Notes under the pieces: generated by a model | Seen by the model: only the letters and a program-made list of their open reading frames with translations | Database searches by the model: none | Told to the model about the DNA's origin: nothing | Shown: piece by piece, positions 13,237 through 26,581 of the stretch | Numbering within the stretch: the first letter of the stretch is position 1 | Layout: the number at the start of each line of letters is the position of its first letter | NCBI GenBank assembly: GCA_049999765.1 | Contig: JBNGIQ010008426.1 | Coordinates: 1 to 64,000, forward strand | Reading direction: 5' to 3' | DNA length: 64,000 nt | DNA from: Phaeoceros laevis | Lineage: Eukaryota; Anthocerotophyta; Anthocerotopsida; Notothyladales | Translations under genes and position numbers: made by a program

Positions 13237-13325
13237 GAAGCGGGAATGTTACGTTGCCGAAGCGAAAATACGGAAGCGGGAATGTTACGTTGCCGAAGCA
13301 AAAATACGGAAGCGGGAATATTACA
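13237..13325. repeat. 36-bp tandem repeat at the gap edge
   Basis: Two full units and part of a third. Each unit starts gaagcgggaatgttacgttg and ends with an aaaatacg core; the second differs from the first by one base. The array runs into the N gap, so its true length is unknown. Confidence 0.85.
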
Positions 13326-14189
13326 TAGGTGACATCAAATTGACGCTTCATTGAAAAATAAGGGTTCGGAATCGCCGTATATACGGTGTATTTGCAAATA
13401 TTTATCACTGTATATACTATCTTGTGTATACATACTTAATACGATATAATGTATTACATCACTTATTTAGATTTTGAGCATCGCATATGAGTCGGCGATG
13501 GCGGAGGGGAGCGATGGCGGGCTCGGCGATGGCATGCATCTCTGAGTTTGGCAGCGGGCACGACAACAACGGGCGAACGAGAGGGAATCTTTAACTAGCA
13601 TGTGCTAACTCGAAATCATACCGTATAAATGAAGTATTTTGATTTTTTTTTCCCACCATATATAATGAAAGGTACCTTACAATTCCTACTTGCTGCGCGG
13701 TTACGTATGAATCGGCTATTCATTTCAATGAATTGCCGATTCCTGCAACTAAGAAATCAACGGTGGTACCTCGTTAGAAGGACATACAAACACTATCTAA
13801 TTATTAGCCCAACACCTAGACATGACTCAAAGCACAAAAGGTACCTCTAACCCTCAGCTCCCATAACCTCAAGATGAGGTTGCAAGAAGAAATATGAATA
13901 TTACTTAGATAAAGGCAAGACAATCCCATCCTATCCCATATGTATATACCAAGGAGAAAGATTAAATTAAACAACACATATACTAAGCTAACCTAATGCT
14001 ATGCAAAAAATGCACACATAACTCCCACGGCCATGTCCTCGTGGACATAGCCTAGTGGTAAGAGCCTAAGCCTCGCAATCAGGAGGTCTTGGGCTCAATC
14101 CATGTAGGGCCCAACAGGTCATCTAATTTCTCCGCGCACTATGGCACTAATTTGGAGCACAAATGTATGGTCTCGATAGCTTGTGGTGG
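13326..14189. other. AT-rich spacer, no gene seen
   Basis: AT-rich sequence with no convincing coding frame. It contains the tRNA-like segment listed separately near 14040. Confidence 0.45.
14036..14112 (+). repeat. tRNA-like segment, possible SINE head
   Basis: The order tagcctagtggtaagagc, then ctcgcaatcaggag, then gggctcaatcc resembles a pol III A box, an anticodon-arm-like stretch and a B box. The arms do not pair well enough for a functional tRNA. It fits a tRNA-derived SINE head or a decayed tRNA. Confidence 0.4.
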
Positions 14190-14425
14190 AAAAGGCTCCC
14201 TTGTGAATAAAAAAGGGGGAAAAGGTTTCCTCGTGGATAAGAAAGGGGTTCTTTGTAGACAAGATTGGCTACCTTATGGATAAAAAAGGAGGAAAAGGTT
14301 CCCTCGTGGATAAGAAAGGGGTTCTTTGTACAGAAGATTAGGTAGCGGCCAATTTCCGCCACGGATAAGAAATGGGTTCTTTGTTGAAAAGATTAGGTAG
14401 CCGCTGATTTCCGCCACAGAGTTAA
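14190..14425. repeat. Tandem repeat array, main unit about 73 bp
   Basis: The sequence cctcgtggataagaaagggg followed by ttctttgta recurs about 73 bp apart (about 14229 and 14302). Shorter variants with gattaggtagc and atttccgccac follow to 14420. No coding function is suggested. Confidence 0.75.
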
Positions 14426-15528
14426 TCGTAAAGTGGTTACTTGTGGCTGACTCTACAAGGGTAGCGCTCTCGAAACAAATGGAAAAATTTCGTACGGGAC
14501 AAGTAACATGGATTTCCTTGGTCTCAAAGTGTAAATTGGTTCGGGCCGCGGCCCCGTGGAATGAAAATCATGGGTTTCCTTGGTCTCAAAGTGTAAATTG
14601 GTTAAGGCCGCCCCAAAAAAACTCACAAGGCTATACCCTCACAAGCCTTAAGAGAATACTTCGAAACTCTCACAAGCCTCAAAAGAATAGTTCCAAACTC
14701 ACAAGAAATGCCCGTAGGCAATTGGGGCGCACAAAGACTTGCGCCTGAACAAGAATACATTTAACAAGTGAAGCCTGCCTTAAATACAATTTTTTTGTAA
14801 CTACTTGTCTCTTTTTCTTCAAATATTAATATTTATAGTAACTAACTAAGTAACTACATATCCTTTGCTATACCAAGTAAATAACTAAGTTAAACCTTGA
14901 AATCACTTCATTTTCCAAAACTCAAGGGTTGTAGACACCTCTGCTTCAACTTCCCGTATTTATACTTGTCGCTCTGGTCAACAAGGGACCTGAACCCCAA
15001 TCCCCTGGCCATTCATCTTACCACATGTTGTTGCCAGAGTTTCGTGTTGAGAATCTGCATAGACGTGCCCAACGAGTTGTTGACAAAATACTTTCGACCA
15101 TATGGTTCCAGATGGAGCAGAGAGCGGAACGACAAGTGGGATGATGAACTAAAAGTCAAATTCCGAGACACATTCACCAGAGTCTACGGCCAACCACTAG
15201 GAGGAAGACCAAGATACTCACAAAATTTGCACGTGCATTTCTGTGTCACCACGTGAAAGATATTCATGTTAATTTCGCTGCCTTTGCAGTGGAGCACCAT
15301 CTGAAGCGCACAATACAAGTCAAGAGCGCTCCCAATGCGAACAAGACCTTGGATCCGGAGATCATGGAAATCGAAAGCAGCAGTTCCGAAACCTCTCAGG
15401 AAGCTATTGCGGACAAGGTTTCAAAGGAAGGTACTGTGAATTGCACTGCTAGTGACGTCGAAGACATAGATGAGCAAGCTCATGCACATCGACAAATCCA
15501 CGACGTCATGCAGGCTGATGCACATCGA
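14426..15528. other. Repeat-bordered region with shifting coding-like frames
   Basis: A 30-bp sequence containing ccttggtctcaaagtg is repeated at about 14515 and 14575. From about 14990 the plus strand shows coding-like segments that jump between frames: one ends at 15256, and another is open from about 15145 to 15621. The second contains a 36-bp in-frame duplication (about 15483-15555). These may be 5' exons of the zinc-finger gene downstream or parts of a decayed gene; I could not join them by consistent splice phases. Confidence 0.4.
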
Positions 15529-16561
15529 CAAATCCACGACGTCATGCGAGCCATAGCTGTTCACTTCACAATGCCATCGAAGCCCTGGAAAAGGAGAGGT
15601 CGGAAGCGAAAAGGATCATAAAGGCCATGGATATTCGATATGAAAATCTCATGGAAGTCATGAAGAAGGATGGTGACTTTCAAGGTCAAGCACAACTCAG
15701 ATCCAAATCGTAAGTATGCTTTAGGTTTCATTGGTTCCTAAAAATGCCTTGGGGAGCTTTGCCAGATGCAGATCACCCTCATGCCACCAATATTGACGTA
15801 TTTATGAAGAAATGCGAGCTGCTAAACGCATCCCATATAGGGAGATCACATTATTTGGAGGAAATGGCATCCCAGCAGCTTTTGCAGAAGAGTATGCGTG
15901 TGTGTAGATGTTTTGAGGAGGTTTTCAGAAGTGTAGGTTCATCTCAATACTTTCATTTCACTACAAAGCTGAACGTAGAGTGCATGATATTTATATAGAT
16001 CACGCCTTATAAATACTTTAATGATTCTCATCAAATGATTTTCTATATCCTGATAAGCTCGGTTACAGGTTCCGGGTGGAATCAGTCATCCACATTCCTG
16101 ACGACTGCGAATTGGCAATTCCGAACGAACATTACCACCGCGAGCGCCACAAGAAGTGGAGCTGCATCAATCCTTTCTGCAGCGACCGGACGAGCTATCG
16201 AAGTAGAGATCTGCTCAACCGCCATCTCTCCTCACCCGACCACAAGTAAGCTGCAATTCATCTCAGGCTTTGTCCAATTTCGTCCAATTTCTCTGCTTCT
16301 CGCTTGTTTAACCAGCTAATGCGATACAGCTTATTTGCGATCGAGGTGAAGTCTGGCAAGGAATCGAGAACTCGCAAGGTGGCGAGTCCAAGCAGGAGCC
16401 GTGTTTACGGTTGTCGGTATCGAGCTGTTGCCTATGTCACCAAAAACGCTTCCAAGCTTGCAACCCTGTCCAGGTCCGAGCTCGTGCGCACAGAAACCGC
16501 TTTCAGGAGATCGTTTCCAGAATGCGTGAAGCCAGATGAGGATTTGCTTCCAACCGTTTGA
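15529..16561 (+). CDS. Coiled-coil plus C2H2-type zinc-finger protein, 5' end unresolved
   Basis: Three segments join in phase. The first is a charged helical stretch (around LHNAIEALEKERSEAKRI) ending at the donor after 15709. The second is exon 16069-16245 with a zinc-finger-like core, W-x-C-x4-C-x15-H-x5-H. The third is exon 16330-16561 ending in a stop after DEDLLPTV. Phases agree: 2 nt at the first donor, 1 nt at the next exon, then 2 and 1 again. The 5' part is unresolved because the helical frame has a stop near 15514, so the start shown is only the edge of the open segment. The family is not identified; a DNA-binding role is inferred from the finger only. It could be a domesticated or decaying mobile-element gene, given the repeat-rich surroundings. 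Confidence 0.45.
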
Positions 16562-19359
16562 ATTTCCTCCCACAGTCAATCGATATTAGGTTCTTGTTGG
16601 CTGGCCAGCGGGATACTCTTTGCCTCGTAGATGCTAATAATTCAAATTTGTGTTCTGGAATTGATTGAAGTGTCATCTTGACAACCCAATTTCACTCCAC
16701 CTATATTTCTTGGGTCTAAAATATAAAGTCTTGACTCAGAGATAAAAAGGCACCGATGTTCTTATGAAAACAGAACATGTCGGCTTCAAAACGATTATAT
16801 AGGTTGAACAATGACACCACGATGTGTAATAAATTAGAATATGTGCCACTTATTTCTCAAGAGCTGCCTGTTGAGCTTGGAATATGTAGTGACACTCATT
16901 TCTCAAGAACTGCCTCTTGAGCTTTGATTCGATCATGCATACTCTTTTTTGCTGATTTCAATGCGGTAATGTTCACCTTAGACAATCCAAAATCCAACTT
17001 TGTCCAATGAGGCAAAGACTATCCCGTCGGTGAACCTTGGACATTCCGGAATACGGCTCATCCAAATTTCTTATCCTTGGATAAGAACTTTGGACGGTCT
17101 TCTTTAAATTGAATGAATGAATTTATTACTTTTAACAGTGTACACCGTGTGGAGTCAACATGCCACAATTTATTGGGAGGGTACATATGATGGGTTGGTA
17201 TGGAACCTAGAGTAGCTTAAGAGTCAGCAAGATGCTTTTAATTAGGTGGGTGCATATGATGGGTTTGTGTGGAACCTAGAGTAGCTCTATGTCAAAACCC
17301 TTATGCCTACCTAGACTAGAGTGACTCATTTAGTGACTATCTAGTGTGTGGGGTTGTTTCATATGAATAGTGTTTTATTTCTTCAAATGTGTTGTAGTAC
17401 ACGTCGTGTGGTTTTTTTGGCTTGGGTAAGCCAAGCCACGAGCCACTCCGCTGTTCCCATAAGCTTCCGATATTGTAGCCAGATAGATATATCTGGCAGG
17501 TCTGACTCTCACTATCTTAGTGAGAGTAACTTTGTAATGTTTTGTAAATTAAGAAAATGCGCCAATTAACACAAAAAAGAGAGTTTCCGGTATTCCCAGT
17601 GCTCACCAATTTTTTTTTTAAAGGTAAAAATCCTATAGTTCTCCCAAGTAAAGTCATTTCAAAATATCTAGAAGTCTTAGCCTGTAAGTTCTTAACATTT
17701 CCGTCAAATTTCCTACAACTTGTAAACCTAACCGGGAAAAAGCTGGTAAATCCAAACCATAACCTGTATTTTAAAAAGAAAAGCAACAACAAAATTTTCC
17801 CCACTAGTGCACTCCGGAGTAAACGTGTCTTTGGGTCTTCGCATCATCCTTCCATATGCGTATTGCTTCAGTCAGAACATACTCCCCTATGTTCGAAGGT
17901 GCTTCTATGGCAACCCGCATTAACGCATCGTAGCTTGTGTCATTCAGACCATTCTTGTACTTGTTTCCCCTATACCCATGCCCTTCCCATTCATAGCTTT
18001 ACGTTTCTTCTTGCCGTTTTCATCCATGATTGTGTCCGCTGGCCGCACAAGGTTATAACCGAGGAATAACGGGCCTAGGGTTACTACAAAAGGGCTAGAA
18101 AGTAGCCCTATGTGGTTTTTACATTAATACGGCTTATTTTCATGTAACGTAAATAGTTTTTACATTACTAGTAAGAGTTAAGACTTACATGTATAATAGT
18201 AACTATGTATAATACCAACTATGTATCCTACACCATATATTAACCCCTTTACTTACTAGCTTAAACTTCCCGGCCTTTTTATTTGTGATCGGCAATTTAG
18301 CCAGCTCCTAGAAAATTAGTCAGGCCTAATCCAGTAGTGCTAAAAAGTTACCGGCATTATGTCTTTTTGAATCCGGAAGTTTTTTTTTTCAACCGGTGAC
18401 TTTTAAATTCCAACCGACCATTTATATCGCTAAGCTGGTTTTCGGTGAGCAATGGGTGTTCCTCTCCACTGCATAAGATACTTGTTATGTATGGATATAG
18501 GTTGAGATTTGGTTGGTTTATAAATTATTCAACTGTATTGACTTGGAAAAGGTTAGAGTGGGTTTGTCTAGCTTTTCTAATGTCATGCAGATGTATATGA
18601 TGTGGTACTTGTCATCCTACTTTTGTGTTATGCAACGATCACAAGGACGGGGCAATCCGCAAAGGAAGAGTCGATGCATGATGGTGTTGAGAGCATGGGC
18701 TCTGAGTCTAAACCTTGCCATGTAGACGAGGTCCATACATGTTAAACAATGTTTTGTGTATATTGCTGCGAGGTATTCCAGAGTAGTATTGATATGTATG
18801 CGGTAAAAGATCAGTGATATGTGTACTGTAAAGATCAAGTCCTAGGTAGGAGGTCCTGCTCCTAAAATATGCTGTCCACGTTCTCCTAAAATATGCAGCA
18901 AATATCAGCTTGGGAGACTGTTAACCCTTAAAAGAAAGGACTTGAAAAGTGGAAAAAACCTCGTTTCTTCCTAACTCGTGCTCCCGATGCGTCGATCCTC
19001 TAAGGACCCTACATTTGGGCCTGTTTTGCGTTCGCTGCATGTTAAGACATGTATACCCACATTTAAACTTCTCATCTATTATAAAATTTTATACACTGTT
19101 GGATAGACCTCATCGAAATAGTATAAAATTTGTATAAAGTAAAAAGTAATGTGAGTTATCTAAACCTTAGTTACCGTGGCTTAAGAAACGGTGGAAACGG
19201 AAACACGTTTTTGCACGTTTCTTTATTTTGGCCGGTGTCTCAAGGAAACGGGACTAGGCTTCTTTTTATTGTATTTTAAATTTTTAAGATTTAAGTAATA
19301 ACGTAGCACACGGCGTAGGGGCATGCCATGATCGGGCCTCCATATTTGTTGAAAAATAG
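16562..19359. other. Repeat-rich, gene-poor region
   Basis: AT-rich DNA with short tandem duplications, for example gtggaacctagagtagct-type units 69 bp apart near 17180-17290 and two ctcaagaactgcct-like copies near 16860-16915. Open frames lack domains and look random. I see no supported gene. Confidence 0.45.
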
Positions 19360-19850
19360 TTACTCATGCTTTGCTGCCAATGCCAGGTGAAGGATTTCGA
19401 GCTCTGCAATGTCTGCACCCTGGACGCTGCGCGCGGTTGGTGGTAAAGACTCTGGAGGACGCGCACAGGCTGCTGCTGCTCACAAGCTGCCTCGAGGGTA
19501 GCACCGGGACTGGCACCAGGCTGCAGCCATCCTTGTATAGGGCTTGAGTGGAGTGGCTGGAGTGGGAGGTGGAGCGGCTGCTGGGGACCGCGCCCATGCA
19601 TAGAGCGACGCTCCTGATCAGGCGATCCGGGGAGCGAGACGCCAGAATCATACATGGCTTGCTTGAAGTCGCGCGACTTCAAGTAACTCACATGGCCCTT
19701 TTTTGAGAAACGCGTTTCCGTTTCACCATGGCATTTCGCGAGTTACTTTATTAAGTTCGTGGCATTATTTTGAAAACACCCTAGAAACCTGGAAACACGA
19801 AACGTGGAAACGCGGAAACGCGGAAACACGTATCCTCGCTGGAGGAAACT
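19184..19850. repeat. Inverted cgtttcc-rich borders around a GC-rich insert
   Basis: Left border (about 19184-19225) contains ggtggaaacggaaacacg. The right border (about 19700-19735) contains its approximate reverse complement, cgcgtttccgtttcacc. More gaaacgcgg words follow to 19850. The pair may be degraded terminal inverted repeats of a mobile element. Confidence 0.4.
19365..19690 (+). pseudogene. GC-rich coding-like fragment with an in-frame stop
   Basis: The segment is much richer in GC than its surroundings. One plus-strand frame reads as protein-like (LEDAHRLLLLTSCLEG..., then VEWLEWEVERLLGT...), interrupted by a single TGA near 19553. I do not recognise the protein. A captured host-gene fragment inside a transposon is one explanation; chance in a GC-rich stretch is another. 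Confidence 0.3.
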
Positions 19851-20788
19851 CGCTTCCTGTAACTAAGATCAAAACGATGTGCACGAAGTCCAATAGGCCT
19901 TGTTAATAGTTGTTATGGCCTCTTGGTCTTAAAGGACCAGGGTTTCAAAACGCTTGAAACTTGAGTTTCTTTCCGTGGCTAACTTTCCCGGGCGTCTCGA
20001 CCTTGTAACGGGCCGTTTTGGTCCCGTTTCCCTATTTAAGCTTTTTTAGAGGTTATGTTGAAGTCGGATCACTCTTTATTATAGAAAATATCGGTGTTTA
20101 AAAAAATTATAAAAACGCTTACATGACGACAAGACGTGCAAAACGACGTGGAAAACCCAACTGGCCAAGATGTGGCCAACTTGTTGGTCCTTTAACTCTT
20201 AAGAGCCCGGAGTTTCGAAATCGCACAAGCTTCCGTTACAAGGGCGATTCTTTTTTTGTGAGGGACTGGTTCCATGGAGGGCCAACCCGCTATCTCGCCA
20301 CACCTCGGCGCTCCACGGCCCAAAAAATGCTTGTTTCATGCTTGACCTGAATGGTGGGTCTGCCGGGACTGTAAAGTGACTTTTCATGAAACGGGCCGTC
20401 AGCACCCCGTTGTGTGATTCTTGGTTGCTGGCCGCCAGCCAAGGCCTCAAGTAAAGAAACTGATAGGATTATCCCGCATCAGCACGCCATCACCTTTCTA
20501 ACAATACCATATAAGCCAATAATAAGTTTTTATCATAGGAGATGGTAGAAAGCATCGTTACGGGGACCCAATAGTTATTTTTGTCTGGTGGGGCTCTTAA
20601 GGGTTAAGGGTTAAGGGTTAGCTTGGAAGAGGATTGTCAAGGTGCAGTTATCCTTCGGCTTTCGCACCTATTATCACTTGCCTACAGCCCTCGCCTTGCC
20701 TTGTCCGAGGGCCTTTGTTAGGTGAGACCTTAAAAGATGCCTGAGCATCTTGAGTGTAGTAATATTATGGCTACAGACATTGTTAGAA
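19851..20788. other. Gene-poor spacer before tRNA-Ala
   Basis: No convincing coding frame. A short run of three TTAAGGG units lies at 20597-20620 (listed separately). Confidence 0.45.
20597..20620. repeat. Short TTAAGGG microsatellite, three units
   Basis: Three perfect TTAAGGG units plus TTA. This resembles but does not equal the usual plant telomere unit TTTAGGG. Confidence 0.7.
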
Positions 20789-20861
20789 GGGGATGTAGCT
20801 CAGGTGGTAGAGCGCTCGCTTAGCATGCGAGAGGTACGGGGATCGATACCCCGCATCTCCA
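20789..20861 (+). tRNA. tRNA-Ala (AGC)
   Basis: A 73-nt cloverleaf. The acceptor stem GGGGATG (20789-20795) pairs with CATCTCC (20854-20860) with one G-U pair, discriminator A at 20861. Anticodon AGC at 20822-20824 sits in the loop of a ctcgc/gcgag stem, and the T arm is cgggg/ccccg. There is no intron and CCA is not encoded, as usual for nuclear tRNAs. A downstream T-rich stretch can stop pol III. Confidence 0.95.
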
Positions 20862-21528
20862 GTTTCTTACGTTGGTATTTGCTTTTTCCTTTGTTAGAAA
20901 GGAGAACCGGGGTTGAGCGGAGAAGCTAAAGCGCGTGTAGCAGGCGCATCACCTGGAAAAGGAGACTCATCGGCAAGGTGAGTCTTGCAGTCACTTGGTG
21001 TCGTATTTGGACTGGCCAACGGTGAACAGCTGCCATCACCACCGTTCGCAAACTTTGCATGTTTAAATTCGGGGTTGAATCACGCCATAAATGTGGTCTG
21101 GCCCAAGAACTGAGAGCACGATTCAATATCTATTTCAGCTGTCCTCTCGGGCCTATTTTTGCCTCCTAACAGGCAAGTCAAGCGGCAAACGCTCAACTGG
21201 TTAGCCTGCTGGCGTGCCCACCGCGATGTTAATCTGAGCCAGTTGTGTACCAAACAGGAGATGCCTACCTGAGCCAGTTGTACACCAGATAGGATAATCT
21301 ACCCCTCAACTTCTAGTCTTCTACTCCTTGAAACTATGGTCCACCAACAGGTGTGTTCTTCACCATTACTGGCGATCACAGTCGTCAAAGCGTGGCTTTG
21401 TTGCAAGCGCGTTCTGACAGATCCATCTGGCAGGTGATTAGCGTCGAGTCGTATAACTTCATAATAGAGGTCTAATTGGTGTTTCTTCACCCTTGCTAGT
21501 GTTGCCTACGAGGCGTATACGCTACTGC
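20862..21528. other. 3' flank of the hemoglobin locus
   Basis: No gene seen. A short direct repeat, tgagccagttgt followed by acca.a.agga, occurs at about 21236 and 21273. Confidence 0.5.
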
Positions 21529-23555
<2,027 letters not shown>

Positions 23556-23764
23556 CTTGTCGAGGCAGCACCGCCTAATGAGACCTACTAGTCTAGCTCG
23601 TGTGGGAGTGTGGCTGTCGTTGCTCCGGAGTGCAGCAGAGCAATAAAGCAATAAGGCGAGCGACTGTTCTTTGTTTAGACTACAACGTAAGAGAGCCCAT
23701 GAGGCCAATCCGACTCCAGCTCGGCAGGTCATTCACCGTCATTGCGTGTAAACATCTTGGCGCC

Positions 23765-23986
23765 CACTGGGTGCGACGGCTGCCCCTAAAAAACTTGGCC
23801 AGGCGCGGGGCCCGCCGCGCAACATGGCATGTCGCCATCGCTCTCCATCCTCCATACCATCTTGTACCTCTCCTTCTCCATACCATCTCTCCTCGTACCT
23901 CTCCTCCTATCTCTCAGAGTACTCCAGCTACCGGTTACTCACGCCACCGGCTCCCTACGGGATTTAATTTTAGTTCCCGTCACGGT
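23765..23986 (+). repeat. Left arm of a large inverted repeat
   Basis: About 220 bp including ggcatgtcgccatc, pyrimidine-rich ccatacc..tctcctcgtacctctcc, cacgccaccggctccctacg and aattttagttcccgtcacgg. The same order returns inverted at 26208-26400. A partial direct copy (ttttagttcccgtcacc) follows at about 24045-24062. Confidence 0.8.
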
Positions 23987-24641
23987 GAACTGCACAGAAT
24001 GTGAGAGCACGAGCCCAGCACAGCCTTGCCGCGACGGGATCTAATTTTAGTTCCCGTCACCGGCGGGACTGAATGTGAGCCAACCCAAGCCCAGCACAGC
24101 CACGCCCAGCTTGACCATCAGGAGTCGGGCAGGAGTCGGGCAGGAGTCGGGCTGCAAAGCCTTGCGGCGCCGCACTAGGGAGGGCATGGCGGGACGGGAT
24201 GCACAATTTTCCTCACAACATGTTTTTCCTCATCTACTGCTATATCTCTTGCATTGTGCCGCCAAAGGTGCAGCATTAAAAAAAACATGCTGGTTCATAA
24301 CCTCATATGAACAACTCCTATATTTGCTTATAGTGATTTGCAAGAGCATCCATATGCTTACCCCTCCTCTTGAAACCTCTATTTTGCTCATGGCACTAGT
24401 CCTTGTCTCCGTTGAACCTATAAGCGGCACAACATACTCATATCCATCAGCAAGTATCCTTCTCATCTTAGTTGCCGGAAGCGGCGCTTCTTCTTTTAAA
24501 AGAAGCGCCGTTTCTTTCACAGAACACGTGTCCGACGTTTGAATCGGCGTCAGCTCTATATGTATTCAAGAAAAAAAGATAATACACGATCGTATAAAAA
24601 ATTAATTAGGATCGTATGTGAAAACTCATAAGTAATGTCAT

Positions 24642-24680
24642 GACTTTTCGTTACTCATGACTCATGAGTAACGAAAAGTC
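24642..24680. repeat. Near-perfect 39-bp palindrome
   Basis: Two perfect 19-bp arms (24642-24660 and 24662-24680) around a single central base. In RNA this would form a tight hairpin; in DNA it could extrude a cruciform. Confidence 0.9.
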
Positions 24681-26207
24681 GTAACTTAACTTGTCGCGCT
24701 CGCGTGACGAGCTTGAGCTTCGCGCAACTTAAGCTCGTCGCGCGAGCTTGAGCCCGCCATGCCCATGTTGTGTGCCACCATCACCCATAGTCGCTTGCTG
24801 CCCGTGCTGTCGGACGGGACAAGGTCGCCCCGTTGCAAGCTTCTTGGAGCGACTGCGATTGCGATTGGAGATGGACCGCGAGCGATTAACGGGAAGATCC
24901 CTTGCCCTAATGAGAGCCGGACTTGCAAATGTTGCTCTTGCCTAGCTTACATTTGTGCTGGGGTAAGTAAGTATGTATATTTTGTACCGTATTTTCTGTA
25001 TATCATAATTATAATAATAAAAATAGAAATACAATAATATAATACGCCGCTTCCGAAACTCCAGATTTGAAAACAACTTATGTTTGACGTCAGAACCGTT
25101 GTTTTCCCGCTCCACTAAACTACGCTTCAGTAACTAAGTTTCTCATGAACCTACAGGTGGCACAACATACTCATATCCATAGCTGCTTTACATAACATAC
25201 TCATATCCATCAGCTGCTAAATACCTTTTGGGCGGCGCAGATCCTCTGTGCGTAAGCATAGCAGTACCTAAGCAGTAGAATATTTATGGTGTTATTTGTG
25301 TGGAAATCGAGCTACAGATGTCTTTCAAATGGATAGAAAGTAGGTAATTATTCACCTTACTAGTGAAACATCAGTTTTTTTTTTGTGTAAACCAGCGCCT
25401 TTTCATTATAATTACATTTTCATGTTACTAGTGCATCAGCAGTGTCCGCTTTTGGATGAAAGGGCCTTTTTAACTTGCCGGGTGTCGCGCCGTGACGCAA
25501 GTCTGTCACGCGGCAGGGATTTGTCCACACTTACACGCCGTTACCTTGTCTACCTTAACCTTGTACGCCAAGTACAATGAACTGATGCAACACACACCAT
25601 GAATGAGCTATGTTTCACACTATACGTGCACACACTCTCAGATCACATGCTTTACAAGCAATTGGGACAACCTCTTAGGCCTCACACCAATACAACACGG
25701 CAAGTGTAACCACTTACAATGCACCCGTGAGAACACAAGATTTCCAAGTGCTATTCCGCTACACTCGGCCTAAACACCCCTGCGTCCACTTGCCTTTGGT
25801 CATCGGGTAATCCGCGTGACCTTAACTATGCTTGACGGCGCAGCGTCACCCCTAACGGGTCCTGACCTAACTATGGCGGCTATACGCGTTGCCGCCCTAA
25901 CCTAGACCTCTAACTGCCGCCATTTAACTAGCACTAACAGGCAATCTAACAGGCCTTGGCCTGTTAGCAATCAAAATGTCCCTAAGTGCGTTTACACTAA
26001 GCCTGCCGCAGGACACGGGCCCCACTATCTTCTACTTCCAATAGTTGGTAGGTGCAGCTTCACCTCATTCATACCGGTGACAAAATCTTGGAACCTAGCC
26101 CAAGGCACATATGCAATTCCAATACTTCGTTCCACTATAGGAGCTTGAGGAATGCTTGTAGGTTGAATGCTGCCATGTGAGGTCGCCTTCATAAAAAGAC
26201 CCTAAAG

Positions 26208-26400
26208 CACCGTGACGGGAACTAAAATTACATGGCGTAGGGAGCCGGTGGCGTGAGTAGTCGGTCGCTGAAGTACTGAGAGAAAAGAGGAGAGGTACGA
26301 GGAGAGAGGTATGGAGGAGGGAGAGGGATGGCGACATGCCATGGCGTGCGGCGGGCCCCGCACCCCGCACCAGGCCAAGGGGCAACCGGGTGGGACCGTG
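26208..26400 (-). repeat. Right arm of the large inverted repeat
   Basis: Inverted, diverged copy of 23765-23986. It begins with ccgtgacgggaactaaaatt and proceeds through the ggagccggtggcgtgag and gaggagaggtacgaggagag blocks to the gcgggccccgc block. Confidence 0.8.
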
Positions 26401-26581
26401 GTAGTCAACTCACACAAACGCGGAGCTAAAACTGGAAAACTCTGCATTCTACAGCTTGCTCCGATTCCGATCCTTGAAAGATCCAACAAGTAACACGTGG
26501 CCAAATGGAAAGCTGACTTCTAAATCTCTATGAATGTGACAGAATCTATGCGGTATTGTCCAGACCTCCATTAAATCGAGG

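Larger units (their letters stand above)
23556..26581. other. Repeat-rich spacer between hemoglobin and PPR genes
   Basis: The part next to 23555 is the hemoglobin promoter side. From 23760 to 26400 the region holds a large inverted repeat pair, palindromes and direct repeats (for example caacatactcatatccat at about 24429, 25162 and 25196). No protein gene is supported. Confidence 0.5.

Noticed and set aside
19284-19691. 135-codon minus-strand ORF across the GC-rich insert
   Set aside because: The opposite strand reads more protein-like, and the minus frame is rich in Gln/Ser/Pro, as expected for an antisense shadow.
24300-24520. Possible coding exon near the palindromes
   Set aside because: Frames on both strands are short, AT-rich and overlap inverted repeats; no motif.
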